In this document: positions 1 through 8,434 of the stretch, one piece after another
Layout of the letters: every line of letters begins with the position of its first letter
Position numbering within the stretch: the stretch's first letter is position 1
Assembly (NCBI GenBank): GCA_934532985.1
Contig: CAKTAV010000003.1
Coordinates: forward strand, 124,001 to 188,000
DNA from: an uncultured Butyricicoccus sp.
Lineage (GTDB): Bacteria; Bacillota; Clostridia; Oscillospirales; Butyricicoccaceae
Reading direction: 5' to 3'
DNA length: 64,000 bases
The notes under the pieces: generated by a model
Database searches by the model: none
What the model saw: only the letters and a program-made list of their open reading frames with translations
What the model was told of the DNA's origin: nothing
Translations under genes and position numbers: made by a program

Positions 1-93
1 CCGCTGTCTCTGGTCATTGAGGACAACGAGAATCCGCATGAAGTCAAGAAGCTGTTTAAGGCTCTGGGCGACTATCTGGAGATCGAGGAATAA
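1..93 (+). CDS. C-terminal end of an unidentified gene (cut by window start)
   Basis: Frame 1 is open from the first base to TAA at 91-93 and encodes the last 30 residues of a protein, ending LGDYLEIEE. The tail is acidic and helical in appearance. A good intrinsic terminator follows 11 bases later, which supports a real gene end. Too little is visible to name a family. Confidence 0.6.
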   Translation, partial: PLSLVIEDNENPHEVKKLFKALGDYLEIEE

Positions 94-103
94 AACAGAA
101 AAG

Positions 104-136
104 AAAAGCTTCCGCGTGCTGCGGAAGCTTTTTTTG
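104..136 (+). terminator. Rho-independent terminator
   Basis: An 11-bp stem (AAAGCTTCCGC at 105-115 with GCGGAAGCTTT at 121-131, 5-nt loop) runs into a T tract. It ends the transcript of the partial gene. Confidence 0.9.
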
Positions 137-164
137 TCGAGAAAGAGAAGGCCACCTCGCGAGA

Positions 165-554
165 TGAGTGCGAGATGGTCTTTTTGTGTTTTGGGGAGCT
201 ATAGTTTTTTCTCTATTTGCTTGTTCACTTGTTATAGCTGTTTAAAGTCTAAGTTCATCTTCTTTTGGTGACAAAAGAAGACGAACCAGAAGAAAATCAG
301 CAGGGCGCGGCCGCGTTCCCTTCACCCTTCCGAGCTGTCAGTTATTTATATTTACAATAGCTGACTGAGGGATTGTATGCTTATGTCAAGATTTATGTTT
401 ACTGTCAGCGGACAACCCCTCTGACGCAGCAAGCTGCGCCATTTCTCTCTTGCACAGGGGCGATTTTGGTGCGTGCCATTTTCCTGCCTGCATTCAAAGC
501 AAATCTTACCCTATATCGCGACGCAACCCAGTGAAGAGGTTGCATCGCGACAAT
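165..554. repeat. Dispersed intergenic repeat, copy 1
   Basis: No supported gene lies here. The stretch shares modules with four other intergenic regions of the window: a CTCTATTTGCTTGTTCACT-like block near 210 (compare 27740), a TCTTCTTTTGGTGACAAAAGAAGA palindrome split around 260-285 (compare 27795 and 43225), CCCCTCTGACGCAGCAAGCT near 414 (present inverted near 31475-31500), GGGGCGATTTTGGTGCGTGCC near 457 (compare 28187), and TATATCGCGACGCAACCC near 512 (compare 28063). It reaches the 3' end of the convergent aldo/keto reductase gene. Confidence 0.7.
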
Positions 555-1400
555 TTAGAATTGGAACGAATGCAGTGCTTTGACAAAGTTCGGGTCAAAG
601 TGGTTGACGATTTCACTATGACCGATATCCATGGTGGCGATGCGATCCATATCCTCAGAAGAGAGGGAGAAATCAAAGACGTCAAAGTTCTGCTTCATGC
701 GATCCTCGTGCACGGTTTTCGGGATGACGACAACACCGCGCTGAATGTTCCAGAGAAGCGCAACCTGCGCGGCAGTTTTGCCGTATTTTTTGCCGATTTC
801 GGTCAGAATCGGGTTGTGAAAGAAATCGCGGTTGCCCTCGTTAAACGGTGCCCAAGCCTCCGGCACGACGTCGTAGTCCTTCATGACGGAAAGATTATCC
901 GGCTGCTGGAAGAACGGGTGCAGCTCGACCTGATTGACCATCGGTTTGACGGCAAAGGTTTCGCACAGGTCAGCAATGACGTGCGGATAGCAGTTTGCCA
1001 TACCGATGGCCTTGAGCTTGCCGTCGTGATAGTGCTTCTCCAGCGCCTTCCATGCGGCGCAGTAATCGCCCATCGGTTGGTGCAGCAGCATCAGATCAAT
1101 ATATTCCAGCCCCAAACGCTCCAGCGAAAGCTCGGTTGCTTTGAGGGCTTTTTCGTATGTGAAATCCTGGATCCACAGCTTGGTGGTGACAAAGATTTCC
1201 TCGCGCGGGATGCCGCTTTCGCGGATCGCGTCGCCGACGGCGGTTTCGTTCTGATACGCCTGTGCGGTGTCGATGAGGCGATAGCCGTTGTTCAGGGCGG
1301 CGAGAACCGACTGCTTGGCGACGTTATAGTCCGGAACCTGATAGACGCCGAAGCCAAGCATTGGCATTTTTACGCCGTTATATAATTCTCTGTATTCCAT
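555..1400 (-). CDS. Aldo/keto reductase (second gene of TetR operon)
   Basis: A 281-residue NAD(P)H-dependent aldehyde/ketone reductase of the AKR superfamily, cytosolic, of normal family length. The catalytic tetrad is visible: D44 and Y49 in LIDTAQAY, K74 in VTTKLW, H107 in LLHQPMGD. The cofactor-binding part (VVVIPKTVHEDR) is near the C-terminus. The start at 1400 has AAAGGAG 8 nt upstream. It lies 22 bp after a paralogous reductase and is probably co-transcribed with it from the promoter ahead of the TetR gene. The substrate cannot be read from sequence; relatives reduce methylglyoxal, 2,5-diketo-gluconate or xenobiotic aldehydes. Confidence 0.93.
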   Translation of the reverse strand: MEYRELYNGVKMPMLGFGVYQVPDYNVAKQSVLAALNNGYRLIDTAQAYQNETAVGDAIRESGIPREEIFVTTKLWIQDFTYEKALKATELSLERLGLEYIDLMLLHQPMGDYCAAWKALEKHYHDGKLKAIGMANCYPHVIADLCETFAVKPMVNQVELHPFFQQPDNLSVMKDYDVVPEAWAPFNEGNRDFFHNPILTEIGKKYGKTAAQVALLWNIQRGVVVIPKTVHEDRMKQNFDVFDFSLSSEDMDRIATMDIGHSEIVNHFDPNFVKALHSFQF

Positions 1401-1422
1401 GATAGAAAGCTCCTTTCAAGAA

Positions 1423-2298
1423 TTAGTCGTTAGCATGAACGTCAAAGGCGCTGATGAGGAATTCTGCGACGCCGGGAGCATCCGGATTGTGGCTGCCCTT
1501 GCCGGTATCCAGCGCGCGGATTGCGGTCATTTCTTCCTCTGTGAGGGCGAAATCAAAAATTTCCATGTTGCTGCGAATGCGCTCCGGATTGGTAGACTTC
1601 GGGAACACAATGATGCCGTCCTGTACCTCAAAACGGAGAATGGTCTGTGCGGTGGTTTTGCTGTGCGCTTCGGCGATGCGCTGAATGACCGGATGAGTCA
1701 GCAGATCGGCATTGCCCTGACCGAGCGGCGCCCAAGCTTCGAGATGGGTGTTGGTTTCCTGCGTGAGAGCACGAAGCTCTTTCTGCTGGAAGAACGGGTG
1801 GAATTCCACCTGATTGACCGACGGAACGGTGTCAAACTGCGGGACAAAGCTCTTCCAAATGGTCGGGGTCATATTACTGACGCCGATGGAACGGATTTTG
1901 CCCGCATTTTTTGCGTCCTCCATCGCGCGCCATGCGCCCGGTACGTCGCCATACGGCTGGTGAATCAGATAGAGATCCATATAGTCCAGACCGAGCTTGC
2001 GCAGGGAGGTTTCAATCGCCTTTTGCGCCGGCTCATAGCCATAGTCCTGAAGCCAGAGCTTGCTGGTGAGGAAGATTTCCTCGCGCGGGATGCCGCTTTC
2101 GCGAATCGCCTTGCCGACTTCCTGCTCATTGAAGTAGGCGACAGCGGTGTCGATATGGCGGATGCCAAGATCCAGAGCGGTGCGGACGGCGGTATAGGTG
2201 CTGCCATCGGCGGGAATCTGGAACGTGCCGAAGCCGAAAACCGGAATTTCGATGCCGTCGTTCAGTGTTGTGGTTGGAATGGTTGTCATAGAAATCAC
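1423..2298 (-). CDS. Aldo/keto reductase (first of pair)
   Basis: A 291-residue AKR-family reductase, paralogous to the next gene. Tetrad residues D50, Y55 (HIDTAVAY), K80 (LTSKLW) and H113 (LIHQPYGD) are all present. The GTG start at 2298 overlaps the TGA of the TetR gene (GTGA), which suggests translational coupling; an in-frame ATG at 2289 is the alternative, since the AGGAAAGGA ribosome site is rather close to the GTG. Order is TetR, this gene, second reductase, all on the minus strand. The pairing with a TetR regulator suggests induction by a small reactive or toxic carbonyl compound (inference). Confidence 0.93.
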   Translation of the reverse strand: MISMTTIPTTTLNDGIEIPVFGFGTFQIPADGSTYTAVRTALDLGIRHIDTAVAYFNEQEVGKAIRESGIPREEIFLTSKLWLQDYGYEPAQKAIETSLRKLGLDYMDLYLIHQPYGDVPGAWRAMEDAKNAGKIRSIGVSNMTPTIWKSFVPQFDTVPSVNQVEFHPFFQQKELRALTQETNTHLEAWAPLGQGNADLLTHPVIQRIAEAHSKTTAQTILRFEVQDGIIVFPKSTNPERIRSNMEIFDFALTEEEMTAIRALDTGKGSHNPDAPGVAEFLISAFDVHAND

Positions 2299-2906
2299 GA
2301 ATCCTTTCCTGTCAAATAGGGGGTGATGATGGAGGGTAAAAACGTATCGCAGAATTCCTGCGTGCGCTGTGCAAAGCTATAGGCACCGCCGGACATATCC
2401 CAGCAGAGCATTTGCCCATAGAGAATGTCAATCAGGGTATGGGCAAGGACATCGACGGGGGTGTCTGTGCGAAGCTCGCCCTGTTGTACGCCGCGGGTGA
2501 GCAGCTGGCGGACGGAATCCATGTCCAGATACAATTTATTGCGGTCCGTCTCATTTTCGACAAGGTCGGGGTCCACGGTGTTGCGCACCCAATCCTGACA
2601 GAGCTTGAGACTGCTTTTTTCGATGTAGGCGGAAAAGCTGGTCATAAAAAACGTCAGACGCTGCAAAAAAGCACCCTGGTACGACTGCGCATTCTCCAGA
2701 ATTTCATGGAACGCGTCGCGGCTGAGTTCAAAGACAACGTCCTCTTTGCGCTTAAAATAGGTGTAAAACGTGCCGCTGGACACGCCGCAGGTTTTGGTGA
2801 TTTCAGCGACGGAGGTATTGGTGAGACCTTTGTCACAGATGAGCTGTTTGGCGGTATTCAGCAGCTTTTTGCGGGTTTCCAGCGCGGCAAGCTGTCGATT
2901 CGTCAT
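2295..2906 (-). CDS. TetR/AcrR family transcriptional regulator
   Basis: A 203-residue protein with a TetR-type N-terminal helix-turn-helix: residues about 8-55 include VAEITKTCGVSSGTFYTYF followed by KRKEDV. The remainder is a helical ligand-binding domain without a recognisable effector class. AAAGGAGG lies 7-8 nt before the ATG. It is the first gene of a three-gene minus-strand operon with the two aldo/keto reductases, overlapping the first by 4 bp. A 13-bp inverted repeat inside its own promoter spacer (2948-2960) is a plausible operator, so it is probably an autorepressor released by a reductase substrate (inference). Confidence 0.93.
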   Translation of the reverse strand: MTNRQLAALETRKKLLNTAKQLICDKGLTNTSVAEITKTCGVSSGTFYTYFKRKEDVVFELSRDAFHEILENAQSYQGAFLQRLTFFMTSFSAYIEKSSLKLCQDWVRNTVDPDLVENETDRNKLYLDMDSVRQLLTRGVQQGELRTDTPVDVLAHTLIDILYGQMLCWDMSGGAYSFAQRTQEFCDTFLPSIITPYLTGKDS

Positions 2907-2938
2907 GGAGGTTCCTCCTTTCCTTGGTCATTGAGGAA

Positions 2939-2968
2939 AGTATACTACATTCGATGAATGGATGTCAA
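2939..2968 (-). promoter_or_regulatory. Promoter and candidate operator of TetR-reductase operon
   Basis: Read on the minus strand: TTGACA (2968-2963), an 18-bp spacer, TATACT (2944-2939). The spacer holds the inverted repeat CATTC-atc-GAATG (2948-2960), well placed for a TetR dimer to block RNA polymerase. A longer A/T inverted repeat (AATTT...AAATT) lies just upstream near 2971-2989. Confidence 0.75.
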
Positions 2969-3118
2969 TGAATTTGATTCAATTAAATTGTAAAAAAGAA
3001 TTGTATGCTAAAAGCGGTTATCCACAGCGGTGGGACATCATGCGGTAGACAGAGCAGTGCGTTGGGCTAATATAGGCATTGTCGATGGGAAACGCCAGAC
3101 AGGAAAGGAGGAATGAGA

Positions 3119-3355
3119 ATGGCGCGACGAAAAAAGACACAGACAGACGAGGTGCGGACGATCTTGCAGGAGCACTCTCCGGCGGCGGCGCAGTGTTTAT
3201 GCGACATGCTGACGGACGAGACGCTGACGGGAACGGCGAAGGTGAGTGTGGCGAAGGAGGTTCTGGAACGCGCAGTCGGGAAGGGTCAGCTGGAGGAGCC
3301 GACGGAGAAAGAGAAGGCGTCCAAATTTAAGTTGGTGCTGAAGGTTGTGGAGTAA
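3119..3355 (+). CDS. Phage terminase small subunit-like protein
   Basis: A 78-residue basic protein (starts ARRKKTQTDE) containing a helix of the type seen in small terminases (KVSVAKEVLERAVGKGQ), which bind packaging sites and deliver DNA to the large subunit. The start at ATG 3119 is preferred over ATG 3113 because GGAGG (3107-3111) is 7 nt from the former and only 1 nt from the latter. Its TAA shares an A with the ATG of the large terminase gene (TAATG), so the two are translationally coupled. It is shorter than most small terminases, so an N-terminal DNA-binding domain may be missing or reduced. The call leans on gene order. Confidence 0.6.
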   Translation: MARRKKTQTDEVRTILQEHSPAAAQCLCDMLTDETLTGTAKVSVAKEVLERAVGKGQLEEPTEKEKASKFKLVLKVVE

Positions 3356-4674
3356 TGGAAATTCAGATTACACAGAGGCAGCGGGCGTTTATCCGCTCGA
3401 CAGCGTTTGAGACGCTGTTTGGCGGCGCGGCGGGCGGCGGAAAGAGCTATGCACAACTGATTGATGCGCTGGTATTTGCGCTGCAATATCCGGGATCGCA
3501 GCAGCTGATGCTGCGGAGGACGTTTCCGGAGCTGCGGCGGTCGCTGATTCAGGTGTCGCTGTCGCTCTACCCGACGGAATGCGCGGTATACAAAGAGAGC
3601 GTGCACCGGTGGGTATTTGTCAACGATTCCATCATTGAGTTTGGATACTGCGACAATGAGAGCGACGTGACGAAGTATCAGTCGGCGGAGTACGACGTGA
3701 TTCGATTTGATGAGCTGACGCACTTTACGGAATTTCAGTTTACCTATTTACTGTCGCGCATCCGCGGCGTGAACGGATACCCCAAGCAGGTGAAAAGCTC
3801 GACGAACCCGGGTGGGATAGGACACCAATGGGTGAAGGAGCGGTACATTGACTGTCTGACGCCGGAGAAGGAAGAGGACGGAAAGCTGTTTTTGCCGGCG
3901 CGGGTGCAGGACAACTCGTTTTTGATGCAGCACGATCCGGAATACGTCAAGCGGCTGGAAATGCTGGACGAGGGAAGCCGGAAGGCGCTGCTGTACGGCG
4001 AGTGGAATCTGCTGGAGGGCCGGTATTTTCCGGAGTTTTCGGCAGAGATTCATGTGGCAGAGGCGGAATACATTCCGAACGACTGGCGGCGGTATCTGAG
4101 CATTGACTACGGACTGGACATGCTGGCGGCGTTGTGGGTGGCGCTGGACGAGCACGGGACGGCGTGGGTATACCGCGAGGTGTATCAGTCCGGACTGGTG
4201 ATTTCGGAGGCGGCAGAGCAGATTTTGCTGGCGGAACAGGCGGGAGAGCGGATTGACCAGCGGTTTGCGCCGCCGGATCTGTTCGCGAGACGGCAGGAGA
4301 CCGGACGGTCGGCGGTGGAGATTTTTGCGGAGCACGGACTGTATTTTGAACGGGCGGCGGGAGACCGCGTGCAGGGCTGGTATGCGCTGAAGGAATATCT
4401 GCATCCGTTTCGCGGAGAGCAGGGAGAGGCAACGGCGCGGATGAAGATCAGCCCGAGCTGCCGGAACCTGATTCGCACCCTGCCTGCGTTGCAGTATGAC
4501 ACGAATCGACCGAACGATGCGGCGACACAGCCGCACGAGCTGACGCACGCACCGGACGCGCTGCGGTATTTTGCATCGACAATCCGGCTGGCGGGCCGGA
4601 CGGCGGCTCGGGAGCCGCTGGACGAGGACATGGAGGCGTTTCTGTCCTACGGTTTGGGATATGAGGAGGAGTGA
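3355..4674 (+). CDS. Phage terminase large subunit
   Basis: A 439-residue DNA-packaging motor. The N-terminal ATPase has a Walker A-like GGAAGGGKS (23-31) and Walker B VIRFDE (115-120), followed by a coupling segment SSTNPGG. The C-terminal nuclease fold begins near residue 246 with LSIDYGLDMLAALW, carrying the expected first acidic residue, and later acidic residues appear in SHEL/APDALRYF-like context near 400. Length is typical for short terminases. It is intact and coupled to the upstream gene through TAATG overlap. It would dock on the portal encoded downstream and cut concatemeric DNA during head filling. Confidence 0.93.
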   Translation: MEIQITQRQRAFIRSTAFETLFGGAAGGGKSYAQLIDALVFALQYPGSQQLMLRRTFPELRRSLIQVSLSLYPTECAVYKESVHRWVFVNDSIIEFGYCDNESDVTKYQSAEYDVIRFDELTHFTEFQFTYLLSRIRGVNGYPKQVKSSTNPGGIGHQWVKERYIDCLTPEKEEDGKLFLPARVQDNSFLMQHDPEYVKRLEMLDEGSRKALLYGEWNLLEGRYFPEFSAEIHVAEAEYIPNDWRRYLSIDYGLDMLAALWVALDEHGTAWVYREVYQSGLVISEAAEQILLAEQAGERIDQRFAPPDLFARRQETGRSAVEIFAEHGLYFERAAGDRVQGWYALKEYLHPFRGEQGEATARMKISPSCRNLIRTLPALQYDTNRPNDAATQPHELTHAPDALRYFASTIRLAGRTAAREPLDEDMEAFLSYGLGYEEE

Positions 4675-4677
4675 GAT

Positions 4678-4893
4678 GTGGATTATGTAGTGTGCTGCCT
4701 GTGCAGTCTGCTGTGCTTTGTGTGCGGCGGATGGGCGGCGCGGGGGATGAAGATACCGCGGAGGAGGAAGAAGCCGGAGATGCGGGAGGCAGAATGCGGA
4801 ACGGATGCGCTGAGCCGTGACATTGCGGCGCTGCTGGCGTACACGATTCCGGGAAAGGAGGGACAGGATGCGGAGAGAGAAACCGACGAGTGA
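4678..4893 (+). CDS. Small phage membrane-like protein, GTG start
   Basis: A 71-residue protein with a Cys-rich hydrophobic N-terminus (residues 1-20, VVCCLCSLLCFVCGGW) followed by a basic stretch (KIPRRRKK) and an acidic tail. This looks like a single membrane anchor with a cytosolic tail. The GTG start at 4678 follows GAGGAGGAG by about 6 nt; the overlapping ATG two bases earlier leads to a stop after four codons. It sits between large terminase and portal, overlapping the portal gene by 26 bp. Function unknown; small proteins in this position are common in phage head modules. Confidence 0.6.
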   Translation: MDYVVCCLCSLLCFVCGGWAARGMKIPRRRKKPEMREAECGTDALSRDIAALLAYTIPGKEGQDAERETDE

Positions 4894-6442
4894 ATCCGTA
4901 TGGCAGGAATATCAGCGCGGTATTGAATACAACAACGGCATCACGTTGTATGAGCAGGTGCGGACGAATGAAAATTTCTTTCACGGAAAGCAGTGGGAAG
5001 GGCTGCATGTCAGCCAGCTGGATCCGCTGATTTTTAATGTGCTGCGGCGTGTGGTGAATCTGTTTATCTCGATGATTGTATCGGACGATATTTCGGTGAC
5101 GGCACAGCCGTTTCGCGGCGCACAGCAGGAGCTGACGCAGAAGGTACTGGATCAGGCGCTGACGAGCGTGATTGAGCGCACGGGAATGAAAGCGAAAAAC
5201 CGATATATGCTGCGCAATGCGTGTGTAGACGGCGACGGATGCTTTTATCTGCGGTTTGACCCGGATGTGGAGAGCGGACAGAGCGTGGAGGGCGACATAC
5301 AGATTGAGCTGATTGAGAACACGGATGTGTTTTTCGGCAATCCCTCGGTGGACGAGGTGCAGCGGCAGCCCTATGTGATTGTGGCGATGCGGCGGCCGGT
5401 GAATGCGGTGCGGAGAGAGGCTGTGCGGCGCGGAATGTCCGAGCGGGACGCGGAGTGTATTGCGCCCGACTGCGGGGAGGAGCCGCGATGGGAGGACGCG
5501 CGGACGCAGGACGACACGATGGTGACGGTGCTGCTGCGCATGGAGCGCGTGGAGGACGGCATTGCGTTTACCAAAACGACGCGCAATGCGGTGATTATGC
5601 CGGAAATGGTTGTGCCGTATCGATATTATCCGGTGTCGTATATGAGCTGGGAGCGGGTGAAGAACAGCTTTCATGGCGCGTCTCCGCTGACGGAGGCGAT
5701 TCCGAACCAGATTGCGATTAACAAGCTGTACTCGATGTATGTGCAGTGCGTGAAGCACGTGGCGTTTCCGAAGATTATCTACGACATGACACGGTTCCCC
5801 AATGGATACTCGTCAGATGTGGGAAAAGCAATTGGTATGCGTGGAAATCCGTCCGAGGCGATTATCACGGCGTTTCAGGCGCCGAATATTTCATCCGAGG
5901 TTATGACGCTGATTCAGCAGATGATTGAGGACACGATGGAGCTGATGGGCGCATCGGACGCGGCGCTGGGCAACGTCAAGCCGGACAACACGTCGGCGAT
6001 TGTCACGGTACAGCAGGCGACGATTGCGCCGCTGGAGCTGGTGAAGATGGAGTTTTACCGCTTTGTCGAGGACACGGTGCGCATCTGCGTGGATTTGATG
6101 CGGGTGCACTACGGCGTGCGTCAGGTGCAGGTGACGGAGGACGACGGAACCGAGCATGAGATACGGTTTGATTTTCAGCAGCTGGATGAACCGGCGCTGG
6201 AGATGAATGTGGATGTCGGCTCGGCGGCATACTGGGCGGAGACGATGCAGACGACAACGAACGACAATCTGCTGGAACGCGGCATTATTACGGATCCTGT
6301 GCTGTATGTGGAGAACATTCCGGACAGCCAGATTCGTGGAAAATCACGTCTGCTGCGCGCGCTGAAGCGGCAGAAGGAGCAGGGAGAATGGACACAGGAA
6401 GAGTTGAACACACAAGGAGGAACGACAAATGAAGCAGAATGA
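4868..6442 (+). CDS. Phage portal protein
   Basis: A 524-residue protein matching podovirus-type portals in length, order and composition: an N-terminal helical part (residues about 1-60), a segment on the FNVLRRVVNLFISMIV helix, a mixed core, and a long helix containing NQIAINKLYSMYVQ and MIEDTMELMGASDAALG that fits a stem/wing arrangement. Portals form the dodecameric ring for DNA entry and tail attachment. The start at ATG 4868 is chosen because GGAAAGGAGGG lies just upstream; an upstream in-frame ATG at 4817 lies in the preceding gene and lacks a site. It overlaps the preceding and following genes by 26 and 14 bp. Confidence 0.85.
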   Translation: MRREKPTSESVWQEYQRGIEYNNGITLYEQVRTNENFFHGKQWEGLHVSQLDPLIFNVLRRVVNLFISMIVSDDISVTAQPFRGAQQELTQKVLDQALTSVIERTGMKAKNRYMLRNACVDGDGCFYLRFDPDVESGQSVEGDIQIELIENTDVFFGNPSVDEVQRQPYVIVAMRRPVNAVRREAVRRGMSERDAECIAPDCGEEPRWEDARTQDDTMVTVLLRMERVEDGIAFTKTTRNAVIMPEMVVPYRYYPVSYMSWERVKNSFHGASPLTEAIPNQIAINKLYSMYVQCVKHVAFPKIIYDMTRFPNGYSSDVGKAIGMRGNPSEAIITAFQAPNISSEVMTLIQQMIEDTMELMGASDAALGNVKPDNTSAIVTVQQATIAPLELVKMEFYRFVEDTVRICVDLMRVHYGVRQVQVTEDDGTEHEIRFDFQQLDEPALEMNVDVGSAAYWAETMQTTTNDNLLERGIITDPVLYVENIPDSQIRGKSRLLRALKRQKEQGEWTQEELNTQGGTTNEAE

Positions 6443-6920
6443 AAACCCGATGGCGCCGGAGACCGGTTTGGTGGATTCGGATGAGCCGATGTATCCGGTG
6501 ACGGTGGACGGCGAGACGATGGAGCTGACGCTGGAGCAGCTGATTGCGGCGGCGGAGCAGGGACTGAGCCGGATGAACCAGCAGGCGCAAAGAGACGAGA
6601 TGGGCGGAATGCCGCCGACGGCAGGGGCGGAGAATCCGGAGACGATGCCGGCGGGAGAATCCGAGGAATACCGCCGCTTTCAGCAGGCGTATCCGAACGT
6701 GCGCCCGACGGAGATTCCGGAGCAGGTATGGGCGCAGGCTGGACAGAGCGGACATTTGCTGGAGTCGTATCGCCTGTATGAGATCATGCAGCTGCGGCAG
6801 GAGATTGCCGACCTGCGCATGAACCAGAAAAACCGCGAGCGCGATGTGGGCAGTGCGCGCTCGGACGGAGAGAGCATGATGACTGACCCGATCATCCTTG
6901 CGCTGATGGGCAAGGGCTGA
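6429..6920 (+). CDS. Probable phage scaffolding protein
   Basis: A 163-residue Glu/Gln/Met-rich hydrophilic protein with predicted helical ends (LEQLIAAAEQGL at 32-43; MQLRQEIADLRMNQKN near 118-133) and a proline-rich disordered middle. This composition and its place between portal and major capsid genes match phage scaffolds, which template procapsid assembly and then leave. AAGGAGG lies 8 nt before ATG 6429, inside the end of the portal gene. No protease motif was seen, so scaffold removal would not be proteolytic from this gene. Identification rests on position and composition. Confidence 0.65.
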   Translation: MKQNENPMAPETGLVDSDEPMYPVTVDGETMELTLEQLIAAAEQGLSRMNQQAQRDEMGGMPPTAGAENPETMPAGESEEYRRFQQAYPNVRPTEIPEQVWAQAGQSGHLLESYRLYEIMQLRQEIADLRMNQKNRERDVGSARSDGESMMTDPIILALMGKG

Positions 6921-6951
6921 GAAACCGACGAGATTCAAGGAGGAATAGACA

Positions 6952-7995
6952 ATGGCAGTGAATTTAGCGACCAAATACAGCAGTCAGATTGCAGAGGTGT
7001 TTACGGCGGGATCGTTCGTCAAGGGCAAGACCTCGACCTCGTTTGACCTGACGGGCGTCAAGACGCTGAAGGTATATACCCCGATTACGGTGCCGGAGGT
7101 GGACTACACCCGCGAGGGCACGAGCCGCTATGGTACGGTGACGGAGATGCAGGACATCGTGCAGGAGCTGAAAATGACGCAGGACAAGGCGTTTACGCTG
7201 ACGATTGACAAGGGCAATCATCTGGACCAGAACATGACGAAGAAGGCGGCGGACATGCTGCGCCTGCAGATTAACGAACAGTCCACACCGGCGGCGGACA
7301 AGTACGCGCTGAAGCGCTTTGTAACGATGGCGGGAACGATTGACACGATTTCCACCGCGCCGACGAAGGACACAATTGTGGAGCTGATTTCGACGGGCGC
7401 ACAGACGCTGGACGACAATCTGGTGCCGGACGGCGACCGCTATGTGTATGTACCGAGCGAAGTATATAAGATGATTCGCCTGTCGCCGGAGTTTACCGGA
7501 CTGGAGGGTCTGGGCGTAAAGGCGGTAGCTAAGGGCGTGTGCGGTGAGATTGCCGGACTGAACATCGTGCGCGTGCCGAAGAGCTATATGCCGAGCGGCT
7601 GCTGGTTCCTGATTACGCACAAGAATGCGGTGCTGATGCCGTATAAGATTTCGGACGCGAAGGTACATAACGATCCGGTAGGCGTATCCGGTGCGCTGAT
7701 TGAGGGCAGACACTATTATGATGCGTTCGTGCTGGGCGCGAAGGCGAACGGCGTCTATGCTGTGGTGGATGCGGACAAGAAGCTGACGGCGCCGACGATT
7801 GCGGTATCCAATGGAAAGGTGGCGATTGCGCAGAGCGATGCCGATGAGATTTACTACACGACGGACGGCACGGATCCGCGTTATTCGGACAGCGCACGCG
7901 TGTTTTCGGCGGCGTTCGCCGGAACGACGAGCAGTGTGCGTGCAGTGGCGTTTGCTGCTGGATCGTATCCCTCGAACGTGGCGCAGGGCAGCTGA
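6952..7995 (+). CDS. Major capsid protein with C-terminal decoration-like domain
   Basis: A 347-residue protein in the capsid position. Residues 1 to about 275 fit an HK97-fold coat protein (conserved-looking segments VEVDYTREGTSRYGTVTEMQ, DGDRYVYVPSEVYKMIR, NIVRVPKSYMPSGCWFLITH). Residues about 277-347 form a separate small beta domain containing IYYTTDGTDPRYS, the hallmark of chitobiase/beta-hexosaminidase C-terminal (CHB_HEX_C_1, Ig-like) domains, probably displayed on the capsid surface. AAGGAGG lies about 9 nt upstream of the ATG. The extra domain suggests the particle surface contacts glycans or is stabilised by it (inference). Confidence 0.85.
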   Translation: MAVNLATKYSSQIAEVFTAGSFVKGKTSTSFDLTGVKTLKVYTPITVPEVDYTREGTSRYGTVTEMQDIVQELKMTQDKAFTLTIDKGNHLDQNMTKKAADMLRLQINEQSTPAADKYALKRFVTMAGTIDTISTAPTKDTIVELISTGAQTLDDNLVPDGDRYVYVPSEVYKMIRLSPEFTGLEGLGVKAVAKGVCGEIAGLNIVRVPKSYMPSGCWFLITHKNAVLMPYKISDAKVHNDPVGVSGALIEGRHYYDAFVLGAKANGVYAVVDADKKLTAPTIAVSNGKVAIAQSDADEIYYTTDGTDPRYSDSARVFSAAFAGTTSSVRAVAFAAGSYPSNVAQGS

Positions 7996-8009
7996 GTAAA
8001 AACGACGGC

Positions 8010-8037
8010 GGGGAGTCGGGAGAGAGGCCGACTCCCC
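8010..8037 (+). other. Intra-operon hairpin after the capsid gene
   Basis: A perfect 10-bp stem, GGGGAGTCGG (8010-8019) with CCGACTCCCC (8028-8037), 8-nt loop, lies between the capsid and adaptor genes. No T tract follows. It may protect the 3' end of the capsid message or partly terminate, giving a high capsid-to-tail ratio (inference). Confidence 0.7.
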
Positions 8038-8059
8038 AAAGCGGAGAGGAGGATGTGAG

Positions 8060-8434
8060 ATGACAGGAAAAGAGCTGTACCGGCGTGCGGTGGCGCTGCT
8101 GGGACAGGAGAGTAAGGATGTGACGTATTACGAGGACATCGCGCTGGAAGCGATCAATCAGCTGCTGGCAGACTATCTGTGGGAGCACAATGCGATGTGC
8201 TATGCGCTGGGACAGACAGCGTATTATCCGGTTTCTCCGGAGCTGCTGGAGCTGGAGGAGGAAATTCCGTATAACGAACGGCTGGTGCGCGAGTGCTTTC
8301 CGTATGGTCTGGCAGCGCTGCTGGTGGCGGATGAGGATCGGGAGGAATACAACCGTCTGATGGACGCGCTGGAGGAGCGGATTGTGAAGTATCAGCCGTG
8401 CTGCGAGACGCAGATACGGGGGATGGAGAAATGA
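8060..8434 (+). CDS. Phage head-to-tail adaptor-like protein
   Basis: A 124-residue, strongly acidic, mostly helical protein (TGKELYRRAVALLGQESKD, LEAINQLLADYLWEHN, FPYGLAALLVADEDREEYN). This size, the helical bundle pattern and the place right after the capsid fit the adaptor ring that joins portal to tail in P22/T7-like phages. GGAGAGGAGG lies 6-8 nt upstream. Its end overlaps the next gene by 4 bp (ATGA), implying coupled translation. The call relies on position and general form; no diagnostic residue motif exists for this family. Confidence 0.6.
   Translation: MTGKELYRRAVALLGQESKDVTYYEDIALEAINQLLADYLWEHNAMCYALGQTAYYPVSPELLELEEEIPYNERLVRECFPYGLAALLVADEDREEYNRLMDALEERIVKYQPCCETQIRGMEK

Noticed and set aside
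450..1385. Long open frames opposite the two aldo/keto reductase genes (450-1385 and 1399-2319 plus strand)
   Set aside because: Antisense shadows of G+C-rich genes; the minus-strand frames carry full catalytic tetrads.
3000..3118. Promoter or attachment site just before the phage cassette
   Set aside because: No -35/-10 pair at acceptable spacing and no direct repeat matching sequence after 10815 could be found.
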